Source: Caldilineales bacterium (lineage in GTDB: Bacteria; Chloroflexota; Anaerolineae; JAAEKA01). Taken from it: DNA of 59,046 nucleotides. A program made the position numbers and the translations under genes. Under the pieces are notes generated by a model that saw nothing but the letters and a program-made list of their open reading frames with translations, had not been told where the DNA came from and ran no database searches. Below, one piece after another: positions 27,588 to 35,566 of the stretch (the stretch's first letter is position 1; every line of letters begins with the position of its first letter). Where the stretch lies: positions 1-59,046 of the forward strand of contig JANWYQ010000050.1 in the NCBI GenBank assembly GCA_025055015.1, in the 5' to 3' direction.

Positions 27588-28907
27588 TCAGGCCTGGTAC
27601 GCGCGCACGATGGTGAGGTCCTTGTCCACCAGGGCCAGGGCGCGGCGCTCCGCCTCCCACAGGATGCGCTGCTCGTCCAGGGTGAGGAGCTGGCGGCGAC
27701 GCATGAGCCAGCGGCCGGCCACCATCACGTCGCTGACGTCGCCCGCCTGCGCGCTGTGCAGCAGGTTGGCCACCAGGTCGTGGCGCGGCCGCCAGTGGGG
27801 CTTGTCGCAGTCCAGGAGGATCAGGTCGGCTCGGTAGCCTGGAAGGATAGCGCCGCTGTCGGGCCAGCCCAGGGCGCGGGCGCCGTTCTGCGTCGCCATG
27901 CGCAGGGGCAGGTCGCCGGGCATCACCTGGGGGTCGGCGCGGTGCAGCTTTTGGATCAGCGCGGCCAGGCGGGCCTCCTTGAGCATGTTCAGGTCGTTGC
28001 TGCTGGCCGGGCCGTCGGTGCCCAGGGCCACGTTGACGCCCTGGGCCAGCAGGGCCGGCACGGGGGTGACGCCCATGCCCAGCTTCATGTGGCAGTTGGG
28101 GCACTGCACCACCGTAACCCCGCGACGGGCCAGGATGGCCTGGTCCACCTCGTTGACGTAGATGCAGTGGGCGGCGATCACGGGCACGTCGAAGACGCCG
28201 TTGGCCTCCAGCAGCTCGACGGGGGTGCGGTCGTAGCGGGCCAGGGAGTTGTCCACCTGGGCCTGCGACTCGGCCAGGTGGATGTGGATGCCCACCCCTA
28301 GCCGCGCGGCCACGGCGGCGGTGCGGGCCAGGAAGCGGGGCTCGCACATGTAAGGGGAGTGGGGTCCGAGGACGGTGTGGATGCGGTCGCCCGCCGCGCC
28401 CTGCCAGCGCTGGACGAAGTCCACGGTGCCGGGCAGGTCGGTGCCGATGTTGCCCTCCTCGCCGAAGACGCACCAGGCCAGCAGGGCGCGCAGCCCCGCC
28501 TGCTCCACGGCCTCGGCCACGCGGTCCATGTAGAAGTAGTGGTCGGCGAAGGCCACGGTGCCGCTGCGGATCATCTCGGCCGCAGCCAGCAGGGCGCCCC
28601 AGTAGACGTCGTCGGCGGTGAGCTGCGACTCCACCACCCAGACCCGCTCGTTGAACCAGCGGTCCAGGGGCAGGTCCTCGGCCCAGCCGCGCTCAAAGGT
28701 CATGGGCGCGTGGGTGTGGGCGTTGACGAAGCCGGGCATAAGCACGTGGTTGCGGGCCTCCACCACCTCGTCGGGGCGGAAGTCGGCGGGCGCCTGGCCC
28801 ACGGCTACAATGCGCTCGCCCTCGATGGCCACGTCTGCGTTGCGCAGCACGGTGCCCTGGGGATCCAGGGTGACGATGTCGGCATGGGTGATGAGGATCT
28901 TGGGCAT
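27588..28907 (-). CDS. mtaD: 5-methylthioadenosine/S-adenosylhomocysteine deaminase
   Basis: Zinc-dependent amidohydrolase of 439 aa that deaminates MTA and/or SAH to the inosyl forms in methionine salvage. The metal and catalytic motifs are intact: FVNAHTHAPM, HIHLAES, AAHCIYV and LGTDGPASSNDLNM. The C-terminal beta domain closes the N-terminal composite sandwich, as in the ATZ/TRZ subgroup. Related chlorohydrolases cannot be wholly excluded, but this motif combination is typical of MtaD. Transcribed alone with its own promoter and terminator. Confidence 0.93.
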   Translation of the reverse strand: MPKILITHADIVTLDPQGTVLRNADVAIEGERIVAVGQAPADFRPDEVVEARNHVLMPGFVNAHTHAPMTFERGWAEDLPLDRWFNERVWVVESQLTADDVYWGALLAAAEMIRSGTVAFADHYFYMDRVAEAVEQAGLRALLAWCVFGEEGNIGTDLPGTVDFVQRWQGAAGDRIHTVLGPHSPYMCEPRFLARTAAVAARLGVGIHIHLAESQAQVDNSLARYDRTPVELLEANGVFDVPVIAAHCIYVNEVDQAILARRGVTVVQCPNCHMKLGMGVTPVPALLAQGVNVALGTDGPASSNDLNMLKEARLAALIQKLHRADPQVMPGDLPLRMATQNGARALGWPDSGAILPGYRADLILLDCDKPHWRPRHDLVANLLHSAQAGDVSDVMVAGRWLMRRRQLLTLDEQRILWEAERRALALVDKDLTIVRAYQA

Positions 28908-28916
28908 AGGAGTCCT

Positions 28917-29017
28917 CTAGGAGCGGGGAGCGGCGAGCAGGAAGCGTAGAGCAGGGAACAGGAAGCAGGGAGCGTGGAGTAGGAAGCAAAGGGCGTGGAG
29001 TAGGAAGCGGAGAAAGG
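28917..29017. repeat. Tandem array of gagcaggaagc / gtggagtaggaagc units
   Basis: About 100 bases of purine-rich imperfect units upstream of mtaD, within the predicted 5' leader (the -10 lies at 29096). No gene is present. Confidence 0.8.
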
Positions 29018-29095
29018 GTTGAGCCTGCAGATGGACGGGAAGGTGGCCATGAGGAACCACGAACGCGGTATCCGGAGGACGTTCGGGCTGCGGCT

Positions 29096-29101
29096 ATTAT
29101 A
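29096..29101 (-). promoter_or_regulatory. -10 element for mtaD
   Basis: Reads TATAATAGC on the minus strand. It would give a leader of about 185 bases that includes the tandem array. Confidence 0.5.
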
Positions 29102-29479
29102 GCACAAGGCTCGAGGGCAAGCCCAGTGGATGGGGCGCCTCTGCGCGTTGAGGAATTGGCCTGCGCTGGTGCCGCAATTTGCCTGGGCTCGCCGCTTAGC
29201 TTTTCGAGTTTGCTCTCCGGCTGCCACGGCTGAAAGGAGGAGTTCCATCCGGCCAACATACTGATCTAGGAGTGTATCTTCCATACCTGCGACGGACTTC
29301 CTGTTTAACTAGCTCGCGTTCGCAGCGCAGCTGTACGCAGCGGTGCAGATCGTCGTTGCGACCTGTCCCCCTCAAGCTCCAACAGCCCTCGCTGCGCCGG
29401 CGACAATGGACGGCGCAGCTTGACGTGTTGTCCCCTGTTGTCCCATCTTCACTCGGCCCCTGAGAAAGGAACATAACCC
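29102..29479. other. Intergenic region between divergent genes, no gene seen
   Basis: About 380 bases between the mtaD promoter and the secreted repeat protein. Short open frames occur on both strands but lack Shine-Dalgarno sequences or recognisable products. It should contain the promoter of the downstream plus-strand gene, though no clear -35/-10 pair is visible. Confidence 0.5.
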
Positions 29480-31240
29480 ATGACGAGACGAGGTCTCTCC
29501 CTGGCCATCACTTGGTCCCTGCTGCTTGCCCTTTGCCTGCCCGGCGCGGCTGCGCTGGCCCAGGAAACCCCTACCGCCGCCGAGCAGGGGACCGCAGCGG
29601 GTCTACTGTCCAGCCCCGTGGCCGCCCCAGGCGACTCGGCGGCTGCCCCATCCCAAGTGATCTTCCTGCACGTGGCCACAGCCAGCAACACGTCCACCTA
29701 CATCACCACCATTGATCACCCGGCCACCAACGGCAAGCCCAGCGCGCTGCTGTTCGTCACCCACTACTGGAACCCCGGCGGCGTCGTGGGCGGTACGTAC
29801 AACGACCACGCGCTTGGCGTTTGGTACAACGATGGCAAGTGGAAGATCTACAACCAGGACTTCGCCCCCATGCCCGCGGGCGCGGCCTTCAACGTGTTGG
29901 TGGTCCTAAGCGGCTCCGAAGCCTTCGTCCACACCGCTGCGGCGGGAAACATCGTCGGCAACTCGACGGTGATCAACAACGCGCTGACCAACGGACAGCC
30001 CAACAAGCTGCTCCTGGTCACGCCCAACTTCAACGCCGGCCCGCAGTACAACCCGCATCCCATCAACGTGTACTACGACGGCAGTGGACGCTGGGTCATC
30101 GGCAATCAGAACGGCGCCACCATGCCGGTTGGCTCGGCCTACAACGTGCTGGTGCTGGACCCCGGCCCCAGCGCCTTCGTGCATCGCACCACAACCAGCA
30201 ACCGGATAAGCAACTACACGCTCCTCGACAATCCCCTAACCAACGGGAGGCCCAACCGTTTGGTCTTCATTACGCAGAACTGGAACCCCGGTGGCACGGG
30301 CGGTACCTACAACGCAAAGCATGTGGGTATCTGGTATAGCCACCTCTATGGCAAGATGTCTATCTACAACGAGGACGAAACCACCCCGATACCGGTCAAC
30401 GCGGCCTTCAACGTGTACGTGCCCACGCCGGACGCAGGCGCCTTCGTCCATCGGGCGGCGACAGGGAACACCGCCGGACACGTCACGACCATTGACCATC
30501 CCCTAACCAACGACAACCTGTACGCGCCGGTGTTCATCACGCCCAACTGGAACCCCGGAGGCGCAGGCGGCACGTACCACAACCACCCCATCGGCGTGTA
30601 CCACAGCAGTGGCCGGTGGCGCATCTTCAATCAAAATCTTGCGGCCATGCCCATCAACGCGGCGTTCAACGTCCTGGTGGACAGCGCCGGGGCCAACGTC
30701 TTCATCCACAAGGCGAGCTCCGGCAACATCAGCGGGCACGTCACCACCATTGACCATCCCCTGACCAACGACAACGCCAACGCGCGGCTCTTGGTCACCC
30801 AGAACTGGAACCCGGACGGCGGCAGCGGGGTCTACAACGACCACGCCATCGGCGTCTACTACGGGGGCGGCCGTTGGAGGATTTTCAACCAGGACTTGGC
30901 GGCCATGCCCGTCGGCGCGGCGTTCAACGTCATGGTGCTGCCAGACGGCCCGGACAACTTTGTGCACACTGCCACCGCGGCCAACATCAACAACCACATC
31001 ACATACATGAGCCATCCGCTCACAACGAGCAACCGCCACGCGCTGGTGTTCATCACCTCCAACTGGAACCCTGGCGGCAGCGGCGGCACCTACAACAACC
31101 GCCACACGGGGGTCTTCTACAGCGCGTTACAGCAGCGCTGGGCGGTGTTCAACCAGGACCTGGCGGCGATGCCGGTCAACGCAGGTTTCAACGTCTACGT
31201 GGTAGGCAGCAAGACGCATCTGCCGTTGGTGAATAGGTAG
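29480..31240 (+). CDS. Secreted protein with six ~86-aa repeats (DUF7452-like)
   Basis: 586-aa exported protein. The signal peptide is MTRRGLSLAITWSLLLA with a likely cleavage near ALAQE. After a low-complexity linker come six tandem repeats, each starting F(V/I/L)H.A..(G/S)N and containing a TTIDHPLTN-like segment, (Q/P)NWNPGG, YN.H.IGV(Y/W)Y, W.I(F/Y)NQDLA.MP and AFNV.V. Repeats 4-6 are most alike. No enzymatic residues are evident; a surface, adhesion or carbohydrate-binding role is only a guess. AAAGGA precedes the ATG. It is convergent with lon, with a hairpin between them. Confidence 0.88.
   Translation: MTRRGLSLAITWSLLLALCLPGAAALAQETPTAAEQGTAAGLLSSPVAAPGDSAAAPSQVIFLHVATASNTSTYITTIDHPATNGKPSALLFVTHYWNPGGVVGGTYNDHALGVWYNDGKWKIYNQDFAPMPAGAAFNVLVVLSGSEAFVHTAAAGNIVGNSTVINNALTNGQPNKLLLVTPNFNAGPQYNPHPINVYYDGSGRWVIGNQNGATMPVGSAYNVLVLDPGPSAFVHRTTTSNRISNYTLLDNPLTNGRPNRLVFITQNWNPGGTGGTYNAKHVGIWYSHLYGKMSIYNEDETTPIPVNAAFNVYVPTPDAGAFVHRAATGNTAGHVTTIDHPLTNDNLYAPVFITPNWNPGGAGGTYHNHPIGVYHSSGRWRIFNQNLAAMPINAAFNVLVDSAGANVFIHKASSGNISGHVTTIDHPLTNDNANARLLVTQNWNPDGGSGVYNDHAIGVYYGGGRWRIFNQDLAAMPVGAAFNVMVLPDGPDNFVHTATAANINNHITYMSHPLTTSNRHALVFITSNWNPGGSGGTYNNRHTGVFYSALQQRWAVFNQDLAAMPVNAGFNVYVVGSKTHLPLVNR
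29658..31203 (+). repeat. Six in-frame direct repeats within the secreted protein gene
   Basis: Units begin near 29658, 29918, 30170, 30438, 30696 and 30954, with spacing of about 252-268 bases. They encode the six protein repeats. The fourth to sixth units share long near-identical nucleotide stretches around the TTGACCATCCC segment, a sign of recent duplication or gene conversion. Confidence 0.85.
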
Positions 31241-31242
31241 GA

Positions 31243-31303
31243 CTGGAGGAGCTCGGTAGAACTGGGAGGTCAGGGGAACTGGGGGAACTCAGGGGAGCTC
31301 GCT
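31243..31303. repeat. Purine-rich ggaactggggg array
   Basis: Imperfect tandem GGGGAACTG units after the secreted-protein stop. A related complementary array (CTTCCTCCGA units) lies at about 31389-31440, on the other side of the hairpin at 31316-31373. Confidence 0.7.
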
Positions 31304-31315
31304 CGACCGCGAAAA

Positions 31316-31373
31316 GGGGCTGCGAAGATGCGAATGTCACTTGACGGCGATACATTCGCAGCTCCGCAGCCCC
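31316..31373 (-). terminator. 22-bp imperfect inverted repeat between convergent genes
   Basis: Arms 31316-31337 and 31352-31373 match at 20 of 22 positions, with a 14-base loop. On the minus strand the hairpin is followed by TTTT, fitting a lon terminator. Its position between convergent genes suggests it may work in both directions. Confidence 0.65.
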
Positions 31374-31451
31374 ATGCGTGGACCACTGACTTCCTCAAGT
31401 TCCTCCGACTTCCTCCGAGCTCCTCCAGCTCCGCCTAGCTCCACCGCACCG

Positions 31452-33983
31452 CTACGCCACCACCGCCGCTGGCTCTTCCTGCGCCGCCTCGCCGTGGCCG
31501 TCGGGGCTGGGCTTGGGCGGGTTGAGCGCCGCGTGGAGCACCTCGTCCATGTACTCCACCAGAACGAAGTTCATCTCCTCCCGCGTCTTGGGGGGCACGT
31601 CGTCCAGGTCCTTCTCGTTGCGCTTAGGCAGGATAACGGTGTCCAGCCCGGCGCGGTGGGCGGCCAGCACCTTCTCCTTGATGCCGCCCACGGGCAACAC
31701 CTTGCCGCGCAGGGTGATCTCACCGGTCATGCCCACGTTGGACTTCACCGTGCGGCCGGTGAGCAAGGACACCAAAGCCGTCGCCATAGCCACGCCCGCG
31801 CTGGGGCCGTCCTTGGGCACGGCGCCGGCCGGGATGTGCAAGTGGATGTCCGCGTCCTCGAAGAAGTTGGGGTCAATGCCCCAGCGCTGGGCGTTGGCGC
31901 GCACCCAGCTCAGGGCCGCCTGGGCGCTTTCCTTCATCACGTCGCCCAGCTGACCGGTGACGATGAAGCCCTTCTTGCCCGGCATGCGGGTGGCCTCCAG
32001 GAAGAGGATGTCGCCGCCGCTCATGGTCCAGGCCAGGCCGGTAGCCACGCCGGGGAGCTCGGTGCGCTCGGCCACCTCATCGAAGTACTTGGGCTTCTTC
32101 AGGTAGTCCACCAAGTTGTCGGCGGTGATCACGTAGGGCCCGCCGGTGCCGTTCTCCGCCACCTTGGTCGCCACCTTGCGGCAGATGGTGCCGATGGTGC
32201 GCTCCAGGTTGCGCACGCCGGCCTCGCGCGTGTAGTCCCGCACGATACGGCGCAGCGCCTCCTCCTCGAACACCACCTCGCCCGGCCGCAGGCCGTTCTC
32301 CTTGATCTGCCGCGGCACCAAGTAGCCCTGGGCGATCTTCACCTTCTCCTCGGTGGTGTAGCTGTGTAGCTCGATGACCTCCATACGGTCCAACAGCGGC
32401 TCCGGGATGGTGTCCAGCATGTTGGCCGTGGTGATGAACATCACCTCGCTCAGGTCAAAGGGCACGTCCAGGTAGTGGTCGCGGAACTCCCGGTTCTGCT
32501 CCGGGTCCAGCACCTCCAACAGCGCGGAGCTGGGGTCCCCGCGGAAGTCGCGGCCCAGCTTGTCCACCTCGTCCAGCATGAACACGGGGTTGCGCGACTC
32601 GACTCGGCGCAGGCTCTGGATGATCCGCCCCGGCATAGAGCCGATGTAGGTGCGCCGGAACCCGCGGATCTCCGCCTCGTCCCGGATCCCGCCCAGGGCC
32701 AGCCGCACGAACTTGCGGCCCATGGCGCGGGCGATGCTCAGGCCTAGGCTGGTCTTGCCGACGCCGGGCGGACCCACGAAGCAGAGGATCACCCCCTCTC
32801 GCTCGCGACGGATCTTGTCCGCCGGGCTCTCGTCCTCCGGCGCCTCGCCCTTGCGCTCCAGCTTCAGCTTGCGCACCGCCAAGTACTCTAAGATGCGCTC
32901 CTTGATGTCATCCAGGTCGTAGTGGTCCTCGTCCAGCACCTGGCGGGCGTGGGCGATGTCCAGGTTGTCCTCGGTGCGCTTCTGCCAGGGCAGAGTCACC
33001 ATCCAGTCCAGGTAGGTCTTGATGACGCTGTACTCGGCCGCCTGGATGGGCATCTTGCGCATGCGGTCCAGCTCTCGCCGCGCCTCCTTCTCGGCCTCCT
33101 CCGGCATGCCGGCCGCGGCGATGCGCGCCTCCAGCTCCTTGATCTCCGCCTCTTGCTCGTCACCCTCGCCCAGCTCCTTCTGGATGGCCTTCATCTGCTC
33201 GCGCAAGTAGAACTCGCGCTGCATCTTCTCCATCTCGCCCACGGCCTCGGACTGGATCTTGCGGCCCAGCTCCAGCACTTCCAGTTCCTTGGCCAGCAGC
33301 GCAGTGAGCTTGCGCAGCTTCTCCGTCACGCTGTCAATCTCCAGGATGGCCTGGGCGTCCTCGATGTTCAGGCGCAGGCTGGAGGCGATGAGGTAGACCA
33401 GCTGCCGCGCGTCCTCCACGTTCAGCGCGGCCATCTCCAGCTCCTCCGGCAGGTGCGGCACCAGGTTGATGAGCTGGCGGAACTGCTCCTGGGCTGTGCG
33501 GGCCAGGGCCTCCAGCTCCACCGTGTTCTCCAGGATGTCCGGGATCTCCACCACCTGGGCCTGCAGGTAGGGTTGGGTGCGCACGTACTTCTCGATGCGG
33601 ATGCGCTCCAGCCCCTGCACGATGAGGCGGATGGTGCCGTCGGGCGCGCGCAGCATGCGGTGCACCATGGCCATGGTGCCCACTTCGTAGATCTGGTCCG
33701 GCTGCGGCTCGTCAATCTCCGGCCGGCGGCTGGTCACCAAGCCGATGACGCGCTGCTCCGACTGGGTCAGGGCCTCGTCAATCAGGCGGATCGAGCGCTC
33801 CTGGCCCACCGTGAGGGGCAGCCACATCATCGGGTAGACCACCACCCCGCGCAGGGGCAAGATGGGCAGCACGGCCCGCTTGGGCGCCGGAGGCTGCTGC
33901 GGCGCCTGGCCCTCCTCAGGGGGAGCGGCAGGCTTCTGGATGTCAGCCTCGTCTTTGTCCTTGCTTCGACCAAAAATCGCCAC
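31452..33983 (-). CDS. lon: ATP-dependent protease Lon
   Basis: Cytoplasmic AAA+ protease of 843 aa. The N-terminal LON substrate domain starts near [13 protein letters not shown]. The AAA module has Walker [10 protein letters not shown] and Walker [10 protein letters not shown]. The protease domain carries the catalytic S728 in PKDGPSAG and K771 in IKEK, 43 residues apart as in E. coli Lon. The start is GTG at 33983 with GGAGA upstream. The C-terminal ~20 residues are Pro/Glu/Ala-rich. It is followed downstream (upstream in coordinates) by the hairpin at 31316, and hsp20 lies just upstream on the same strand. Confidence 0.97.
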   Translation of the reverse strand: MAIFGRSKDKDEADIQKPAAPPEEGQAPQQPPAPKRAVLPILPLRGVVVYPMMWLPLTVGQERSIRLIDEALTQSEQRVIGLVTSRRPEIDEPQPDQIYEVGTMAMVHRMLRAPDGTIRLIVQGLERIRIEKYVRTQPYLQAQVVEIPDILENTVELEALARTAQEQFRQLINLVPHLPEELEMAALNVEDARQLVYLIASSLRLNIEDAQAILEIDSVTEKLRKLTALLAKELEVLELGRKIQSEAVGEMEKMQREFYLREQMKAIQKELGEGDEQEAEIKELEARIAAAGMPEEAEKEARRELDRMRKMPIQAAEYSVIKTYLDWMVTLPWQKRTEDNLDIAHARQVLDEDHYDLDDIKERILEYLAVRKLKLERKGEAPEDESPADKIRREREGVILCFVGPPGVGKTSLGLSIARAMGRKFVRLALGGIRDEAEIRGFRRTYIGSMPGRIIQSLRRVESRNPVFMLDEVDKLGRDFRGDPSSALLEVLDPEQNREFRDHYLDVPFDLSEVMFITTANMLDTIPEPLLDRMEVIELHSYTTEEKVKIAQGYLVPRQIKENGLRPGEVVFEEEALRRIVRDYTREAGVRNLERTIGTICRKVATKVAENGTGGPYVITADNLVDYLKKPKYFDEVAERTELPGVATGLAWTMSGGDILFLEATRMPGKKGFIVTGQLGDVMKESAQAALSWVRANAQRWGIDPNFFEDADIHLHIPAGAVPKDGPSAGVAMATALVSLLTGRTVKSNVGMTGEITLRGKVLPVGGIKEKVLAAHRAGLDTVILPKRNEKDLDDVPPKTREEMNFVLVEYMDEVLHAALNPPKPSPDGHGEAAQEEPAAVVA

Positions 33984-34054
33984 AATCAGATCTCCTTTTT
34001 TCCCTTGGTTTTGACAAAATGATCACACAGCATGGGCTTTCGCCGCTACCGCCG

Positions 34055-34075
34055 GGCGCAACGGGGCGTTGCGCC
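34055..34075 (-). terminator. Small hairpin after hsp20
   Basis: Perfect 9-bp stem (GGCGCAACG / CGTTGCGCC) with a three-base loop, between hsp20 and lon on the minus strand. There is no T-run, so termination is uncertain and read-through into lon is possible. Confidence 0.4.
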
Positions 34076-34119
34076 TGTCGGCAGGTCCCTGGCGAGCAAC
34101 CTTTTCACTCCTCGATCGG

Positions 34120-34536
34120 CTACGGGACGGGCCGCACCCGAATGTGCTTGGGCTTGGCCTTGGGAAGGTTGATCACCAAGAACCCGTCGGCGTAGGTGGC
34201 TGTGGCCTCCTCCGGGCCGGCGAGGGGCCACGGCAAGTAGGCCTGGGTGATGAACCGGCCCTGGGCGATCTCCAGCTGATGATAGACCACCCGCGCCTCG
34301 GTGTTCGGCAGATGGCGCCGGCCGCTCACCGTCAGGGTGCGGTCGTCGTCGGAGAGGGTCACCATGTAATCTCCTTCTTCCAGGCCGGCCACCTCCACAA
34401 CCACCACCACCGCGTCCTCGGTCTCATAAACGTTGGTGGGCGGCCGAAAGTAGGTCGTGTCCTGCACCACGCGCGCGTGGCGCACGTCTCGCACTCGGCC
34501 CAATCCCACGTGTTGGTACAGCAGGTCGTCGTTCAT
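34120..34536 (-). CDS. Small heat-shock protein, Hsp20/alpha-crystallin
   Basis: ATP-independent holdase of about 138 aa. The alpha-crystallin domain includes PPTNVYETEDAVVVVVEVAG, then GRFITQAYLPWPL and the closing DGFLVINLPKAKP with its LxI-like element. ATG at 34536 (MNDDLLYQH) is preferred, with GGAGTGG upstream; a GTG at 34587 would add 17 residues and sits closer to the -10. Adjacent to lon on the same strand, suggesting a shared protein-quality-control role. No CIRCE element was seen. Confidence 0.88.
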   Translation of the reverse strand: MNDDLLYQHVGLGRVRDVRHARVVQDTTYFRPPTNVYETEDAVVVVVEVAGLEEGDYMVTLSDDDRTLTVSGRRHLPNTEARVVYHQLEIAQGRFITQAYLPWPLAGPEEATATYADGFLVINLPKAKPKHIRVRPVP

Positions 34537-34625
34537 AGGGTCCACTCCAGCTCTGCTCCACATGGTGCCGGACAGCGCCAGCCCCACTTGAAACAGGTCG
34601 TTAACCGCTCGGCAACACCGCTGCT

Positions 34626-34631
34626 ATTATA
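34626..34631 (-). promoter_or_regulatory. -10 element for hsp20
   Basis: Minus strand reads GGTATAATAGC. The -35 position has no good match to TTGACA, which would fit an alternative or regulated promoter for a stress gene. Confidence 0.5.
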
Positions 34632-34827
34632 CCATAAAACGACGGGTGTGCGAGCGGCAGCCCCTTCCAATCGAACAAGTCTAATACAACGCTAACGGAC
34701 TTGGCGAAGGGGCGGAGAACCCGTAGAATGGGCGCACAGGGCGCGCTCGGCTCGTGGCTCGGAACGCTGACGGTTTCCGCCCGACCGGCTGCCGCCCTGG
34801 CCCCACTCCTGTACCTCGGAGCATCCC

Positions 34828-35460
34828 ATGAGCGCTGACCCCTTCGAGTGTCCGTTGCTAGACGCCCTGGCCTCCGGCGAGCCAACGCCGGGCGGCGGCA
34901 GCGCGGCTGCGCTGGCCGGCGCAGCTGCGGCTGCCCTCGCGGCGATGGTAGCCCGGCTGACGGCCGGCCGCCCGCGCTTCGCCGCGGTGGACGCCGAGAT
35001 GCGCGCCACCGTGGAGGAGGCAGAGGACCTGCGCCGCCGTCTCACCCACCTGATCGCTGCCGACGCCGCTGCCTACGACCAGGTGCGCGCCGCGTATCGG
35101 CTGCCCAAGGGCAGCTCGGAAGAGCAGGCGGCGCGCGCAGCCGCCGTCCAGGAGGCGCTCAAGGCGGCCAGCCGCACCCCTCTGGAGACGGCCGAGGCGT
35201 GCGTCGCTGCGCTGGAGCTGGCCCTGCGCGTGGCCCAGCGCGGGAACCCCGCCGCCGCCACCGACGCCTGCGTGGCAGCCCTGCTGGCCCACGCCGGGCT
35301 CCAGGGGGCCGTGCTCAACGTGCAGGTCAACCTGCAAGACCTCCAGGACGCGGCCTTCGTCGCCGCCAGCCGGGCGGCTGTCCGGCGCCATGCTCAGGCC
35401 GGCGCGGCGCTGCTGCAGCAGACGCTGCAGGCGGCCGGCCAGACCCTTCCGGCGGCGTGA
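34828..35460 (+). CDS. Cyclodeaminase/cyclohydrolase family protein (FchA-like)
   Basis: All-helical folate enzyme of 210 aa related to formiminotetrahydrofolate cyclodeaminase and methenyl-tetrahydrofolate cyclohydrolase. The N-terminal signature is EPTPGGGSAAALAGA, with conserved DAAAYDQV and the C-terminal NVQVNLQDLQD. It would convert formimino- or methenyl-THF in one-carbon metabolism. CGGAG precedes the ATG. The neighbours do not decide between the two reactions. Confidence 0.88.
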   Translation: MSADPFECPLLDALASGEPTPGGGSAAALAGAAAAALAAMVARLTAGRPRFAAVDAEMRATVEEAEDLRRRLTHLIAADAAAYDQVRAAYRLPKGSSEEQAARAAAVQEALKAASRTPLETAEACVAALELALRVAQRGNPAAATDACVAALLAHAGLQGAVLNVQVNLQDLQDAAFVAASRAAVRRHAQAGAALLQQTLQAAGQTLPAA

Positions 35461-35566
35461 CCGCCCCAGCCGAAAGCCTCCGTTTCCCTCGCCCTTTGGC
35501 CGAGGGTCAGGGTGAGAGTAGATAGCTCTACCTTCAAACGCTGAACCTGCCGCCCCTCCCCGTCTC

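Noticed and set aside
29196..29474. Minus-strand 92-aa frame upstream of the secreted repeat protein
   Set aside because: No Shine-Dalgarno, no recognisable domain and low-complexity Arg/Ser composition.
34055..34120. CIRCE or other heat-shock operator near hsp20 and lon
   Set aside because: No TTAGCACTC-N9-GAGTGCTAA-like sequence was found; only a short GC-rich hairpin is present.
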